Shown: positions 9,836 to 22,857 of the stretch, piece after piece
Layout: every line of letters starts with the position of its first letter
Position numbering within the stretch: the first letter of the stretch is position 1
DNA from: Bin80 sp965209015
Lineage (GTDB): Bacteria > Bacteroidota > Rhodothermia > Rhodothermales > Bin80
Reading direction: 5' to 3'
NCBI GenBank assembly: GCA_965209015.1
Contig: OZ242367.1
Coordinates: forward strand, 248,001 to 312,000
Length of the DNA: 64,000 nt
The notes under the pieces: model-generated
What the model saw: only the letters and a program-made list of their open reading frames with translations
What the model was told of the DNA's origin: nothing
Databases searched by the model: none
Made by a program: the position numbers and the translations under genes

Positions 9836-10579
9836 TCAGTTTGACGTCGCGAAGAGTCGAAGGGTTGATCCTGCGGGTACTAACTCGCCTGATTCAGGAG
9901 ACTGCCGTCTAATCAGGGGATCCAACATTTCTTCTTCTTGATCAAGCAAATTGGGCCAAAAGAATAAAGGACGAAGTACCTTTTCGGCTTCGCTATAGCG
10001 CAGGCCAACTACGTTGGGGACTTCAACAAGACGATTTGGATTTAAGCCGCGACCAACCCAGACGGTTACACTGTCGCCACGGGAAACAACGGTTCCTGCA
10101 ACAGGACGAATTCGGGTTACTATATCTGGATGAGGGCTCGGAATTGTGTCCGGTTGCTCGGAACGGACGACCAAGCCAGACGATCTCAAAGCGAGCCGAG
10201 CATTCCGAAGCGACTGAGCAATTACATCTGGAACCGACACATCCGGTTCGGAACCTTGATAGATTGACAAATAAATGCGGCGGCCTGTCTTTACGGGCGC
10301 ATTCGGGCGTGGACTCTGGGAAGCAACCAGTCCTTGGAGGTGATCAGGTCCGATACGTGAGGTGGTGTCGCCAAGCACAAGTTCAGCCGACATGATTTCG
10401 GCCAGAGCATCAGGAAGGGGTTTATCAAGGACATCAGGAACAGAGATGATCTCATCTTGACGCGTAATATGGGGCATAATCACCCGGTCAATAGAATAGT
10501 ACACACCGGCAAATATAACGATGAGCAGTGCGATCCCCCACTTGAGATAAGGATTTTTTCGGAGTGGTGTCTGTTTCAC
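9836..10579 (-). CDS. Membrane-anchored PASTA-domain protein
   Basis: This 247-residue protein has a short basic cytoplasmic N terminus, one transmembrane helix (about residues 14-33) and three consecutive PASTA domains outside the membrane. Each PASTA unit opens with a VPDV or VPNV motif (near residues 47, 117 and 187). PASTA domains bind peptidoglycan or muropeptides, usually on Ser/Thr kinases or penicillin-binding proteins. Here no kinase or transpeptidase domain is attached. It reads away from the rRNA operon. The role is probably cell-wall sensing or scaffolding (inference). Confidence 0.85.
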   Translation of the reverse strand: MKQTPLRKNPYLKWGIALLIVIFAGVYYSIDRVIMPHITRQDEIISVPDVLDKPLPDALAEIMSAELVLGDTTSRIGPDHLQGLVASQSPRPNAPVKTGRRIYLSIYQGSEPDVSVPDVIAQSLRNARLALRSSGLVVRSEQPDTIPSPHPDIVTRIRPVAGTVVSRGDSVTVWVGRGLNPNRLVEVPNVVGLRYSEAEKVLRPLFFWPNLLDQEEEMLDPLIRRQSPESGELVPAGSTLRLFATSN

Positions 10580-10988
10580 GGGCTATTAGTGTTAAAAAAT
10601 TGTGAAGAAAGATTTGAATTGGAACTCCGCAGAGTACCATACATTTAAGCCTGTCTTTGCTATGACAGCATAGCGGAATTTCTGGTGTTACAATCTGTTA
10701 TTCTTCCTGATATTTTAAGGGGTTTTACGCACTAAAGCATCATCTGATGCGATGTGATTTTATTCCAAAAAGCGTTTGCAGGATCGTGTCAGATTTGTTT
10801 AATTCAGATAATTTTCGTATGTTATCTGTCCTGCCTTTCGGGTGGGATTCAGTTCTTTGACAGGTTGAGAGTATAGCGAGTCCTTTGTCAATTCAGACAA
10901 AGTTCGATTGTTCTGTTCAGAGCAATCGGTCAAACTAAAGTCAGGAAGAGTGGGCTAAAAGTGCTCACAACGAAAGTCAAAATCTCTA
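10580..10988 (+). promoter_or_regulatory. rRNA operon promoter and leader region
   Basis: This 400-base region separates the divergent PASTA gene from the 16S gene and must contain the rRNA promoter. A TTTG followed about 19 bases later by TATGTTAT (around 10796-10824) is a weak match to the Bacteroidota -33/-7 promoter pattern. That match is by eye only. A boxA-like site (10851-10862) and a small GCATC hairpin (10737-10750) also lie here. Confidence 0.45.
10851..10862 (+). promoter_or_regulatory. boxA-like antitermination site, rRNA leader
   Basis: The 12-base sequence agttctttgaca occurs here about 130 bases before 16S and again, identical, at 12804-12815 in the spacer before 23S. It resembles known rRNA boxA elements (GCTCTTTA type), which load Nus factors on rRNA transcripts. 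Its duplication at the two expected places is the evidence. Confidence 0.6.
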
Positions 10989-12518
<1,530 letters not shown>

Positions 12519-12604
12519 AGAGAGCCTTGAGACAACATTCTTCCGAATTGACAGGACTCGCTATACTCTTCCCTGGTTTTAATGTGGATCAAACCCGCAC
12601 TTGA

Positions 12605-12678
<74 letters not shown>

Positions 12679-12709
12679 CTCTTCAGGCCTGAGCAGGTCC
12701 TAGGTGCAA

Positions 12710-12785
12710 GGGGTTATAGCTCAGATGGTAGAGCATCGGTTTTGCATACCGAGGGTCGCCGGTTCGAATCCGGCTAACTCCACCA
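12710..12785 (+). tRNA. tRNA-Ala (TGC)
   Basis: This 76-base tRNA has acceptor stem GGGGTTA/TAACTCC (one G-T pair), anticodon TGC in ttttgcata, and the T-arm ccggttcgaatccgg. The 3' CCA is encoded (12783-12785), unlike in the neighbouring tRNA-Ile. It is the second spacer tRNA of the rRNA operon. Confidence 0.97.
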
Positions 12786-12803
12786 GGATCATGTGATGAT
12801 CCA

Positions 12804-12815
12804 AGTTCTTTGACA
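12804..12815 (+). promoter_or_regulatory. boxA-like antitermination site, 16S-23S spacer
   Basis: This is an identical copy of the 12-base leader element agttctttgaca, placed between tRNA-Ala and 23S, where spacer boxA elements normally lie. The match between the two copies extends to agttctttgaca only; the flanks differ. Confidence 0.6.
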
Positions 12816-12947
12816 TGATGATATTCGCCAATTGAACAACGCGCAGAAATGATGAAAGCCAAATAGGCTTTTGTCCGAGCGTAAAACGAGCGCAGAGAGC
12901 TCCTCCACCGGGAGTTCTCGCGAACCTGACTTGTGTAAAATCTCAAA

Positions 12948-15892
<2,945 letters not shown>

Positions 15893-15994
15893 CCTTTGAA
15901 ATTTTACAGAAGTCAGAGCTCGTTTGCGCTCTGCATGTTGATCATGCGGCGAAGTCGTCCTGTCAAAATTTTGCTACATGTGTAGCGACAGGCT

Positions 15995-16107
15995 TCCTGG
16001 TGCTTATAGCGCGGGGGATACACCTCTTCCATTCCGAACAGAGTCGTTAAGTCCCGCAGCGCCGATGGTACTGCCCTTCGTGGTGGGAGAGTAGGTCAGT
16101 GCCAGGA
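15995..16107 (+). rRNA. rrf: 5S ribosomal RNA
   Basis: The terminal helix is formed by TCCTGG at the start and CCAGGA at the end, enclosing about 113 bases. Typical internal segments are cattccgaacagag, then the gatggtactgc and gtgggagagtaggtc blocks. It lies about 100 bases after 23S. A short T-run (ctttttgc) follows just after the 3' end and may help termination. Confidence 0.95.
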
Positions 16108-16177
16108 TTCCTTTTTGCGACAGTGCCACTTCCGATTGGATGTGGCTACTGTTGCGTTCTTTTTTCATTCTGCCAAA

Positions 16178-16257
16178 TTGCTTGGGGGTGCCTCTTACGG
16201 AGGCTGAGAATAGACCCTTTGTACCTGAACCGGATAATGCCGGCGTAGGGAAACGCA
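16178..16257 (+). promoter_or_regulatory. TPP (thi-box) riboswitch
   Basis: The conserved TPP aptamer signatures are present in order: GGGGTGCC, CTGAGA, ACCC, then ACCTGAACCGGATAATGCC and GGCGTAGGGAA. The aptamer precedes a TonB-dependent receptor gene. Between aptamer and ATG a hairpin can form (16280-16284 with 16299-16303, inner pairs 16287-16289 with 16296-16298) that ends 1 base before the start codon. This suggests control of translation initiation rather than transcription. TPP riboswitches turn genes off when thiamin pyrophosphate is plentiful. Confidence 0.93.
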
Positions 16258-16304
16258 TACGAAGTAGGTTGCAGCCACCAAGCAGGGCATAAACGTGCTG
16301 CTTC

Positions 16305-18791
16305 ATGCTACTTTCGTTATTGGTTTCAAGTATACTTCTTGTTAGCACTCCTTTTTCGGGGACTGTGCAGTCTTCAAATGGCGATCTTCTCATTGGGGCT
16401 ACGGTGCAGCTTTTTCCCAATGATTCGTCCATTGCCCTCTATTCTACGGTCACAAATCAAGAAGGGAGTTTTGAATTGGAGGTTTCCCCGGGGACCTATA
16501 CCGTAGAAGTCCGTTTTATTGGATATAAGACATTGCGCCAATCCCTTGAGATTGGTGCTTCAATGCAGAAGGCTTTTGTTCTCAACGAAGGGCTTCTTTA
16601 TGGCGGGGAAGTTGTGGCAGAAGCACGGCGCGCCCGTGAACAACTCACGCCCCAAACGCACAGTAATATTACGGCGCGAGAGCTTGCAGTACTCCCCTCT
16701 ATGCAAGATCTACCCGCCGCTTTGGCCCGCTCCGTATCAATCACGCATTATACGGAGAACGGGAATGATCTGGGTTATTCGTACCTGCGATTACGGGGAT
16801 TTGGGCAACGGCGTGTGGCAGTTTCAATTAATGGCATTCCACAGAACGATCCAGAGGAGCACAACGTATTCTGGATCAATTTCTTTGATTTGCAGGGCTC
16901 AATTCAGGATATTCAAGTGCAGCGTGGAGCGGGCGCTGCTGCCTATGGATCTACCGGGATCGGTGGGGCGATCAATATTGTAACCGATCCCTACCACCCA
17001 GTCCCAGAAGTCCAGTTAGAGACAGGTTATGGGACCTATAACACACAGCGCTACACTGTACAGGCTAATACGGGTCTCTTGGGTGGTCGCTATGCAGCCT
17101 ACGCGCGGGTCAGCCGATTAACATCGGACGGGTATCGCGACTGGTCGTGGGCTGAATTCTGGAGATATTTTGTCGGAATTCGGCTCTATGGTGAGCGTCA
17201 TACGCTCACTTTGCAGTCCTATGGTGGGCCTCAGCGGGATGGCTTGGCCTATGTGGGAATTCCCAAGCAGGCCAACACGCAAACGATTGATGATGGATTT
17301 GGAGGAACGATTGATCGACGATATAACTTTAGCGAGGCTACGGAAGATGTTGAACGATTCCACCAACCTCATATTGAACTCCTACATAGTTATACCCCTA
17401 CCCCAAATCACACATTTGAGCAGTCCTTGTTTTGGATCAGAGGTATTGGAGAATTTGATTTTGATGGCACTTTTCGGAGTGCAGAGTATCTCCGGCTGCC
17501 CTCCGAGTGGAGGGGGTTGAATGCGGCAGAGCGACAAGATCCATTGTTCATTAGTGCACTAGATGCCTCGGTGCTGTTTCGGGCTGCACTGGATCAGTGG
17601 CAGGTTGGATGGATGCCCCGATATCAGGTGGTTCGTCCTGGCTCAGAAACGACTCTTGGGGGAGAGCTACGTCTCCATCGGTCGTTACGGTGGGGACGGG
17701 TAGAAGAGGCGACCGGACTTCCCGCAGAGGTGGTCGGTGGGGATAATGATTACCGAGTGTATAGCGTACGGGGAGAAAAGACGGTTGGGTCTCTCTATGC
17801 AAGCCATTTAATGCGTCCGAGCCAGCTGCTGGCCATCCAGGCAGATATGCAACTTACTTGGCGGCAGTACCAGCTATTTGAAGAGAGATTTTTTGAAAAC
17901 TCTTTTCGTGTTCCTTACCTGTTCGTAAATCCTCGTATCGGCATGACGCTGAACCCTGAGCAGCCATTGAGTGCCTATGTTAGTATTTCGTATGCGAACC
18001 GGGAGCCGCGAATGAAATCTCTCTATGACGGCGAGGAGGCTGGAGCTGGATTTATGCCGCAGTTTGAACGAAATCCTGATGGGAGTTTTGACTATGATCA
18101 ACCCATCGTGAAGCCGGAACGACTTACAGATGTAGAATTAGGAGGTCAACTTGAGTCTCAAGATCTTCGACTGCGATTGACTGCCTACTGGATGGAATTC
18201 AGAGATGAGATTGTACCCAGCGGTGGACTGGATCAATTTGGAGTTCCCCGTACCGGGAATGCGGATCGTACCCGTCACCTTGGAGTGGAATTGGAGTTGG
18301 CTGCTCAAATACTTCCGGGTCTGAATGCATTTGCAAATGCGACCTTCAGTCGGAATCGAATCATTGAATTTGTAGAGTATGTTACGTTATCAGACTTTTC
18401 GATTGCACCTGTTGACCGGGCGGGAAATCCAATAGCAGGTTTTCCGTCACGCACTGGAAATCTGGGGATCACCTATGAATATGAAGGTCTGACTCTTCGT
18501 ACAGACGCACGATTGGCTGGAAAACAATATGTTGACAACAGCGGGGGGCGTTCTTCGGATGGGATAATGGATGACAATTTTCAGGTTGATCCTTATGCGC
18601 TTGTGTCTGCGACCGTACAGTGGGAATTCAGTGATCGTTCCGCACTGAATGGACTCATGCTCTCACTTGATGTGAATAATGTGCTGGATTCACAGGTACT
18701 TCTCTACGGAGTCGCTGGCTTTGGAGATCCACAGTTCTTCCCCGCTGCAACCCGCCATGTCTTTTTGAGAGCACAGTACAGGTTGTGGTGA
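16305..18791 (+). CDS. TonB-dependent outer-membrane receptor, probably for thiamin
   Basis: This 828-residue outer-membrane receptor takes up substrate using TonB/proton-motive force. After a short signal peptide (about residues 1-18) comes a carboxypeptidase-regulatory-like domain (GATVQLFPND to YTVEVRFIGYKTL). A plug domain follows (about residues 110-220, with SYLRLRGFGQRRVAVSINGI and YGSTGIGGAINIVT), then a beta barrel ending in the aromatic RLW. The TPP riboswitch directly upstream indicates that the ligand is thiamin or a precursor. Thiamin-regulated receptors of this kind have been predicted in Bacteroidota by comparative genomics. The substrate is an inference from the switch. Confidence 0.9.
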   Translation: MLLSLLVSSILLVSTPFSGTVQSSNGDLLIGATVQLFPNDSSIALYSTVTNQEGSFELEVSPGTYTVEVRFIGYKTLRQSLEIGASMQKAFVLNEGLLYGGEVVAEARRAREQLTPQTHSNITARELAVLPSMQDLPAALARSVSITHYTENGNDLGYSYLRLRGFGQRRVAVSINGIPQNDPEEHNVFWINFFDLQGSIQDIQVQRGAGAAAYGSTGIGGAINIVTDPYHPVPEVQLETGYGTYNTQRYTVQANTGLLGGRYAAYARVSRLTSDGYRDWSWAEFWRYFVGIRLYGERHTLTLQSYGGPQRDGLAYVGIPKQANTQTIDDGFGGTIDRRYNFSEATEDVERFHQPHIELLHSYTPTPNHTFEQSLFWIRGIGEFDFDGTFRSAEYLRLPSEWRGLNAAERQDPLFISALDASVLFRAALDQWQVGWMPRYQVVRPGSETTLGGELRLHRSLRWGRVEEATGLPAEVVGGDNDYRVYSVRGEKTVGSLYASHLMRPSQLLAIQADMQLTWRQYQLFEERFFENSFRVPYLFVNPRIGMTLNPEQPLSAYVSISYANREPRMKSLYDGEEAGAGFMPQFERNPDGSFDYDQPIVKPERLTDVELGGQLESQDLRLRLTAYWMEFRDEIVPSGGLDQFGVPRTGNADRTRHLGVELELAAQILPGLNAFANATFSRNRIIEFVEYVTLSDFSIAPVDRAGNPIAGFPSRTGNLGITYEYEGLTLRTDARLAGKQYVDNSGGRSSDGIMDDNFQVDPYALVSATVQWEFSDRSALNGLMLSLDVNNVLDSQVLLYGVAGFGDPQFFPAATRHVFLRAQYRLW

Positions 18792-18856
18792 GAACCGCCT
18801 TGATATCAGGAGAGAACTTTTGATGGGAAATTCTTGAGACTGATTTGTCTGAAAGG

Positions 18857-18876
18857 GCATCATCAGATGCTATTAT
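18857..18876 (+). terminator. Possible terminator hairpin after the receptor gene
   Basis: GCATC-ATCA-GATGC forms a 5-bp stem with a 4-base loop followed by TATTATTT, which is only partly T-rich. It lies 66 bases after the receptor stop. The pattern GCATCATCNGATGC also occurs at 10737-10750, so it may instead be a small repeated element. Confidence 0.35.
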
Positions 18877-18883
18877 TTGCGAA

Positions 18884-19657
18884 TTATATAGAAAGATTGA
18901 TCACATCTATGTACACATTCAATAGTGTTTTGCCATCTTGACTTTTACCTCCGATGATAAGGTCAAGTGTTAACCGCCTCAGCGCTGAAATGCTTGATTT
19001 AATGCTTCCAACAATAATTGAGTGATTGTCTTCGCGAATGCCTGGGAACTCAAATTGGCACCGAACTTCTCTCTGATCCTTAAATCTCATGTCTTTTGAA
19101 AAACAGTCAAGATCAGCATGCGATTTTCCACTGTTTGCGTAGTCACAATATTTGACAGACCCACTCCTTATGAGATATCCTTTTGCCGCTTGTGCCCCAA
19201 TGGACAGTGCCTCACGAAAATCAGTCCATCCCGCACCTACTGACACGGCATAGGCTTCAATCCTAGCTTTGCCATCCTCAAAGGATGTTGTGTCCAATTT
19301 TAAGGACAATATGGCTTTTGTCATACCATCCCGAAGATCTGTTCGTGTTGTCACAGGGACAAATGACATGCACAATACGTGCGACAATAAATTACGCTGA
19401 GGAGCCAAGTAGGCTTCTAAAAAACCGTTTTCCCGCGTAAAAACATATGGAGTGTTGGTATCTGACAGTGTAAGACTTAATGTGCTATCATGCGGTCTGA
19501 TAATGTTTGACACACCCTCGTATTCATCCCCTCGTCCCCCGTCTTCCATCTTCGCATATGCTCCAACTCTTCCAAGCCGCACCTCGCCAGTCACAAATTT
19601 TCGCGCGTGCCACTCCTCGTCAAAAAAACGAACCAGATAACCTTGTTTAGCCTCCAT
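18884..19657 (-). CDS. Uncharacterised protein beside hipBA
   Basis: This 257-residue soluble protein has no signal peptide or membrane helix. I do not recognise the family with confidence. The opening (YLVRFFDEEWHARKFVTGEV, then a GRGDEYEGV motif near residue 45) resembles the layout of DUF2971-like and phage-associated proteins whose N terminus reads as a short F-x-E-x-x-A helix followed by an R-x-D acidic site. The position at the left edge of a defence/mobile stretch (hipBA and a restriction-modification gene follow) is compatible with a defence or toxin-related role, but that is inference. The long frame and even composition support it being a real gene. Confidence 0.6.
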   Translation of the reverse strand: MEAKQGYLVRFFDEEWHARKFVTGEVRLGRVGAYAKMEDGGRGDEYEGVSNIIRPHDSTLSLTLSDTNTPYVFTRENGFLEAYLAPQRNLLSHVLCMSFVPVTTRTDLRDGMTKAILSLKLDTTSFEDGKARIEAYAVSVGAGWTDFREALSIGAQAAKGYLIRSGSVKYCDYANSGKSHADLDCFSKDMRFKDQREVRCQFEFPGIREDNHSIIVGSIKSSISALRRLTLDLIIGGKSQDGKTLLNVYIDVINLSI

Positions 19658-20190
19658 TGACTTGACACAAAATGATAATTAGCACCTGAAACTATCCCGT
19701 TCTTTTCTGGCCGTAGCAACCTTCGTCCTGTATCTAATGGCGTCAAACCACTATAACACGAATTTAGACTCGGCTTGTCACTGATACGTTCAAGCTAATT
19801 TTCTTTTGACCCGATGCTTGATTAGTATACCAATTTATCCACCTGTTCCATGGGTCAGAGTCTCGTTTAAATGTCATGAGCAGGAGAGAAAAACTCACTC
19901 ATCAACAAATTTTCCCAGAGACACCCCATCGCAGGTCCAGAGAACCTCAACCGTTTTGGTTTCACCGGTCCCGTCCTTTCGGACGACACTGACATTTAGG
20001 ATCGTCTCCAGTGTCTCCTCTTTGTCAACTCTGCACTCCCAGACTCCTTCTACCTTCCAAAAAAATCTCCTACAATGGCAAACTTGCGTTAGTGAAGATA
20101 CTCGACCGCTCTGAGAATAGTGAGAGCATTGCTCAGGGAGTGTAGTCCGGTTCCTTAATTTCAGTGCCAGCCCATGAGATATTCTTGCTA
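19658..20190. other. Gap between the unknown gene and hipA
   Basis: About 530 bases contain only short frames (up to 102 codons on +) without recognisable content. No hairpin terminator stands out. Part of it must serve as promoter for the leftward-reading unknown gene. Confidence 0.4.
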
Positions 20191-21408
20191 TTACGCGGAA
20201 ATTGCGGTCTCATAAATGGCAATATCTGCCTTACTCATTCCCAGTTGTATTGCCATTTCACGCCAATCTTTAACAGCCAGGGCAACTTGATCCACAATAT
20301 TTTTTGCACCGTCAGGTTTCAAGGCGAAATAAGGTGCAGCCCTGTATGCGAGATCCAAATCGGCATCTGAACCTTCCTCAGAGATCCATGTGGTCATCTC
20401 ACGAGATTTTTTGTAGGTCGGCATTGGATTGAGATCATAGGCAGGTGAGAGGCGCCACTGGTTGTTTCCTGCATATAGGAAGCCATGATTACGCAGGTGA
20501 TCATCTAAGTTGCTGATCATTACACTGAACACAATTCGCCGCCAGAGTTCATGAAGATCGTTGATCGGAGTTGGGGAATACATTCGAATACATTCAGCAA
20601 TATCTGTGTAGGTTGCACGGTCTCCATCCTGTAATCCCAATAGACTCATGGCAGACAGAAAAGGAATACGTTCCTTTTGAACTCGATCAAATCTTTGGAT
20701 CAATGCGACCGGTTGATTCTTGACCATTTGAAGTTTGCCTTTGGCAGCATTGATCCCTGCCTTGTGCGCAAGCATGAGCGCCAGAATTTCTCCATGGGGA
20801 ATGCTGTAATCGTCATCAGGCTTGGGGAATTTGGCAATCGCCAGAGATTCCAAGTCGTCAATCACAGTTGATTTTGGACGGGCTCCGCCCAAGGGAGAGC
20901 CTTCGTTGAGCAGGAGTCTGAGGTCTTCTGCCGATTCGGTATTCGTTTGAATGGCTATCGCGGCATTCAAAAGCGCTGGGAGTGAGACCAGCGGTGGAAC
21001 CGTCCGCTGGCCAATGGTGTGATCAAAATCAGTTTTACCATCAAGCCGAAAGCGAAGGGCACCAACCCGAGCATAGTCGTTGATTGCCAGCAAATAGTCA
21101 AGCTCCGAGAGCCTTCTGTTTTGACCTATCTTTTGAAATGCTCGGCGAACAAGTTGGCGACCCCATCGGTCAGGTGCGCAGTCTCGGATCGCACCGGGGA
21201 AGGCAGTCTTTTCAGAGGTCCAATAATGTTGACTTGTAGTCAATGGTAAGTTGGCTGGATCAAGCGCAAAAGCCAGAGGATTTGAAAGCCAGGATCTAGA
21301 ATACTCAAAAACGGAACTTTGACGGTGCACTTTAGCGATATATCGGAAATGACCGACAAGATATGTTTTCCCGCTAATGCTTACATGAATTTCAAGGGGT
21401 TCGTTCAT
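20191..21408 (-). CDS. hipA: HipA-family serine/threonine kinase toxin
   Basis: This is a toxin kinase of 405 residues. HipA of E. coli phosphorylates glutamyl-tRNA synthetase and causes dormancy; the target of this protein is unknown. It has the N-terminal HipA domain, the glycine-rich segment EGSPLGGARPKST (ATP loop, near residue 170), the catalytic segment NLDDHLRNHGFL (near residue 297) and the metal-binding LSPAYDLNP. All catalytic residues are present, so it looks active. Its ATG overlaps the stop of the upstream HTH gene (ATGA), the typical arrangement of a hipBA operon. Confidence 0.92.
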   Translation of the reverse strand: MNEPLEIHVSISGKTYLVGHFRYIAKVHRQSSVFEYSRSWLSNPLAFALDPANLPLTTSQHYWTSEKTAFPGAIRDCAPDRWGRQLVRRAFQKIGQNRRLSELDYLLAINDYARVGALRFRLDGKTDFDHTIGQRTVPPLVSLPALLNAAIAIQTNTESAEDLRLLLNEGSPLGGARPKSTVIDDLESLAIAKFPKPDDDYSIPHGEILALMLAHKAGINAAKGKLQMVKNQPVALIQRFDRVQKERIPFLSAMSLLGLQDGDRATYTDIAECIRMYSPTPINDLHELWRRIVFSVMISNLDDHLRNHGFLYAGNNQWRLSPAYDLNPMPTYKKSREMTTWISEEGSDADLDLAYRAAPYFALKPDGAKNIVDQVALAVKDWREMAIQLGMSKADIAIYETAISA

Positions 21409-21740
21409 GGTCTGATCTTAATCTGACTTCCAGACCTGATACGCTTTGGAAGTCGGTCTTCATCAAGATCCAGTCCGAGTGTATCATTTGTTCGATCAGC
21501 AACATGACCGAGGTGCTTAGCCAGTCCCAAGATGGCCAATACAGACAGATATGCACCCATAGAAACGGAGGGATCCCCTTTTTCTATCCGAGCAAGGGTG
21601 CTCCGACTCAAGAATGCGCGCTCAGCCATGGAGGCCGTAGAAATCCGCCGTTTCTTTCGTGCGACAGTAATGTTGGCACCCAGTTTCGTTAGAGCCTTTT
21701 GAGCAGAGATTGGAAGTGCTGTGATGGAAGGTGATCTCAT
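21405..21740 (-). CDS. hipB: HipB-like HTH antitoxin
   Basis: This XRE-type DNA-binding antitoxin and autorepressor has the HTH at about residues 21-72 of 111 (KLGANITVARKKR, then TASMAERAFLSRSTLARIEKG). I chose the ATG at 21740 rather than the longer frame from 21812 because the extra residues are AT-rich sequence that looks like promoter. HipB proteins bind HipA and repress the operon. The stop overlaps the hipA start by ATGA. A perfect 11-base inverted repeat lies 12 bases upstream, as expected for self-regulation. Confidence 0.85.
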   Translation of the reverse strand: MRSPSITALPISAQKALTKLGANITVARKKRRISTASMAERAFLSRSTLARIEKGDPSVSMGAYLSVLAILGLAKHLGHVADRTNDTLGLDLDEDRLPKRIRSGSQIKIRP

Positions 21741-21751
21741 TTTGTCTTCTA

Positions 21752-21785
21752 TATAAGTTATATTACCATATATTGTATTATACAT
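21752..21785 (-). promoter_or_regulatory. AT-rich hipBA promoter/operator
   Basis: Upstream of the chosen hipB start lies a very AT-rich stretch with the perfect palindrome TATAA-G-TTATA (21752-21762), followed by more tata-rich sequence. This is a plausible promoter with HipB operator. It is based on symmetry and position only. Confidence 0.45.
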
Positions 21786-21812
21786 GAATCGATAAGTTCT
21801 GTACACAGACAT

Positions 21813-22163
21813 TGGTTAATTCATACACGGACAAGAAAAAATTAGCCCCCTTAGTGACTTTGAGATTCTTCACGCACCGTCAAAAAGCGTTTCTCCGTGG
21901 CAAGTACGAACCCCGTCTAACACCTATCGCTCAGGTTGGTAGTGGCCCCTGCGTGTTATTGAGGTTACGATCTGAGCCAGATACTTGTGCTACCTGAACA
22001 ATACTGGCCTATGCTGTAAGGTATCATATCTGGAAGGAGCTGCGATTTTCCATCAGGCATGGCAACCCAAATGAGGAATTAGTTAAACCAGAATGTCCAA
22101 ATCTATGAAGACTTAGAGTAATTCAAGTCCCAATGGTTGATGAATAGGTTATCAATGTTTCGG
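21813..22163. other. Gap between hipB promoter and the restriction gene 3' end
   Basis: About 350 bases contain no supported gene or clear structural element. Confidence 0.4.
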
Positions 22164-22857
22164 TTAATGAGGATATTTCATCTGTTCATAGAGAAGGAAT
22201 AGATGTTCAATACACTGTTGTTTTGAATCAAAACCTTGGGGACGATACAGTTTACCCACGGCATGGTCAAGCTTCTGATGTGCCTGTCGGAGATTGGACG
22301 GCATTAGATCTGGATCGTACAAGTCCGATAGTGATGCGTCGGGGTAAGCTTCTCGGGCACCCAGAATAGACTGTGCCAGAGGCTTGAGTACTTTCATATC
22401 AACACCTGTAGGCGGCAGGGGGAATGTGTTGTAGACAATCCCCACAGAATACCTGTAATCACTCTTCAACCGTCCACCGATTACTTGAACCCATGCCATG
22501 TGCAAGGCAGACGACAGCAGTGCAAAGTCAACGAGCGTTGCATCCTTTACGCAGAGTACAGCGTCACTTGGAATCACTGGTGGTAGTAGCCAACCGACAG
22601 GGATATATTCTCGACGCTCGGAGCTAACTCTCGGAATCACCAGAAATGGTTCATCGGGGATAACGTTCACATGATAAAACGCTGGCGTTTGGGCGATCTT
22701 CTGAGTTGGCTTGCTCTTACTGGCCTCCCGATAAGCACGAACCATAGCAATCCGTTTCCGAACATGAGGAAGCTGAGATAACTCATTCGGAGGAGCGTCT
22801 TGCAATGCTAAGATCCAGCGCTTCTTTCCTTGTAAGAACTCTCGTGCTCCCACATAG
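22164..22857 (-). pseudogene. MmeI-like restriction-modification enzyme, C-terminal fragment
   Basis: These about 230 codons are the C-terminal target-recognition and tail part of an MmeI-family enzyme: FLQGKKRWILALQDAPP, then RREYIPVGWL, RLKSDYRYSVGIVYNTFPLPP and a closing LDHAVGKLYR. The fragment is cut off from its N-terminal part (25304-27370) by an IS element. Removing the element and one copy of the 4-base duplication restores one frame of 918 codons, with MRPY joined to VGAREF. The apparent start MNEIRRLNEK lies inside the IS end and is not natural. Confidence 0.9.

Noticed and set aside
10857..10877. TTGACA ... TATAGC as a sigma-70 promoter before 16S
   Set aside because: The spacing between the two boxes is only 9 bases, and the TTGACA is part of the boxA-like element that recurs in the spacer.
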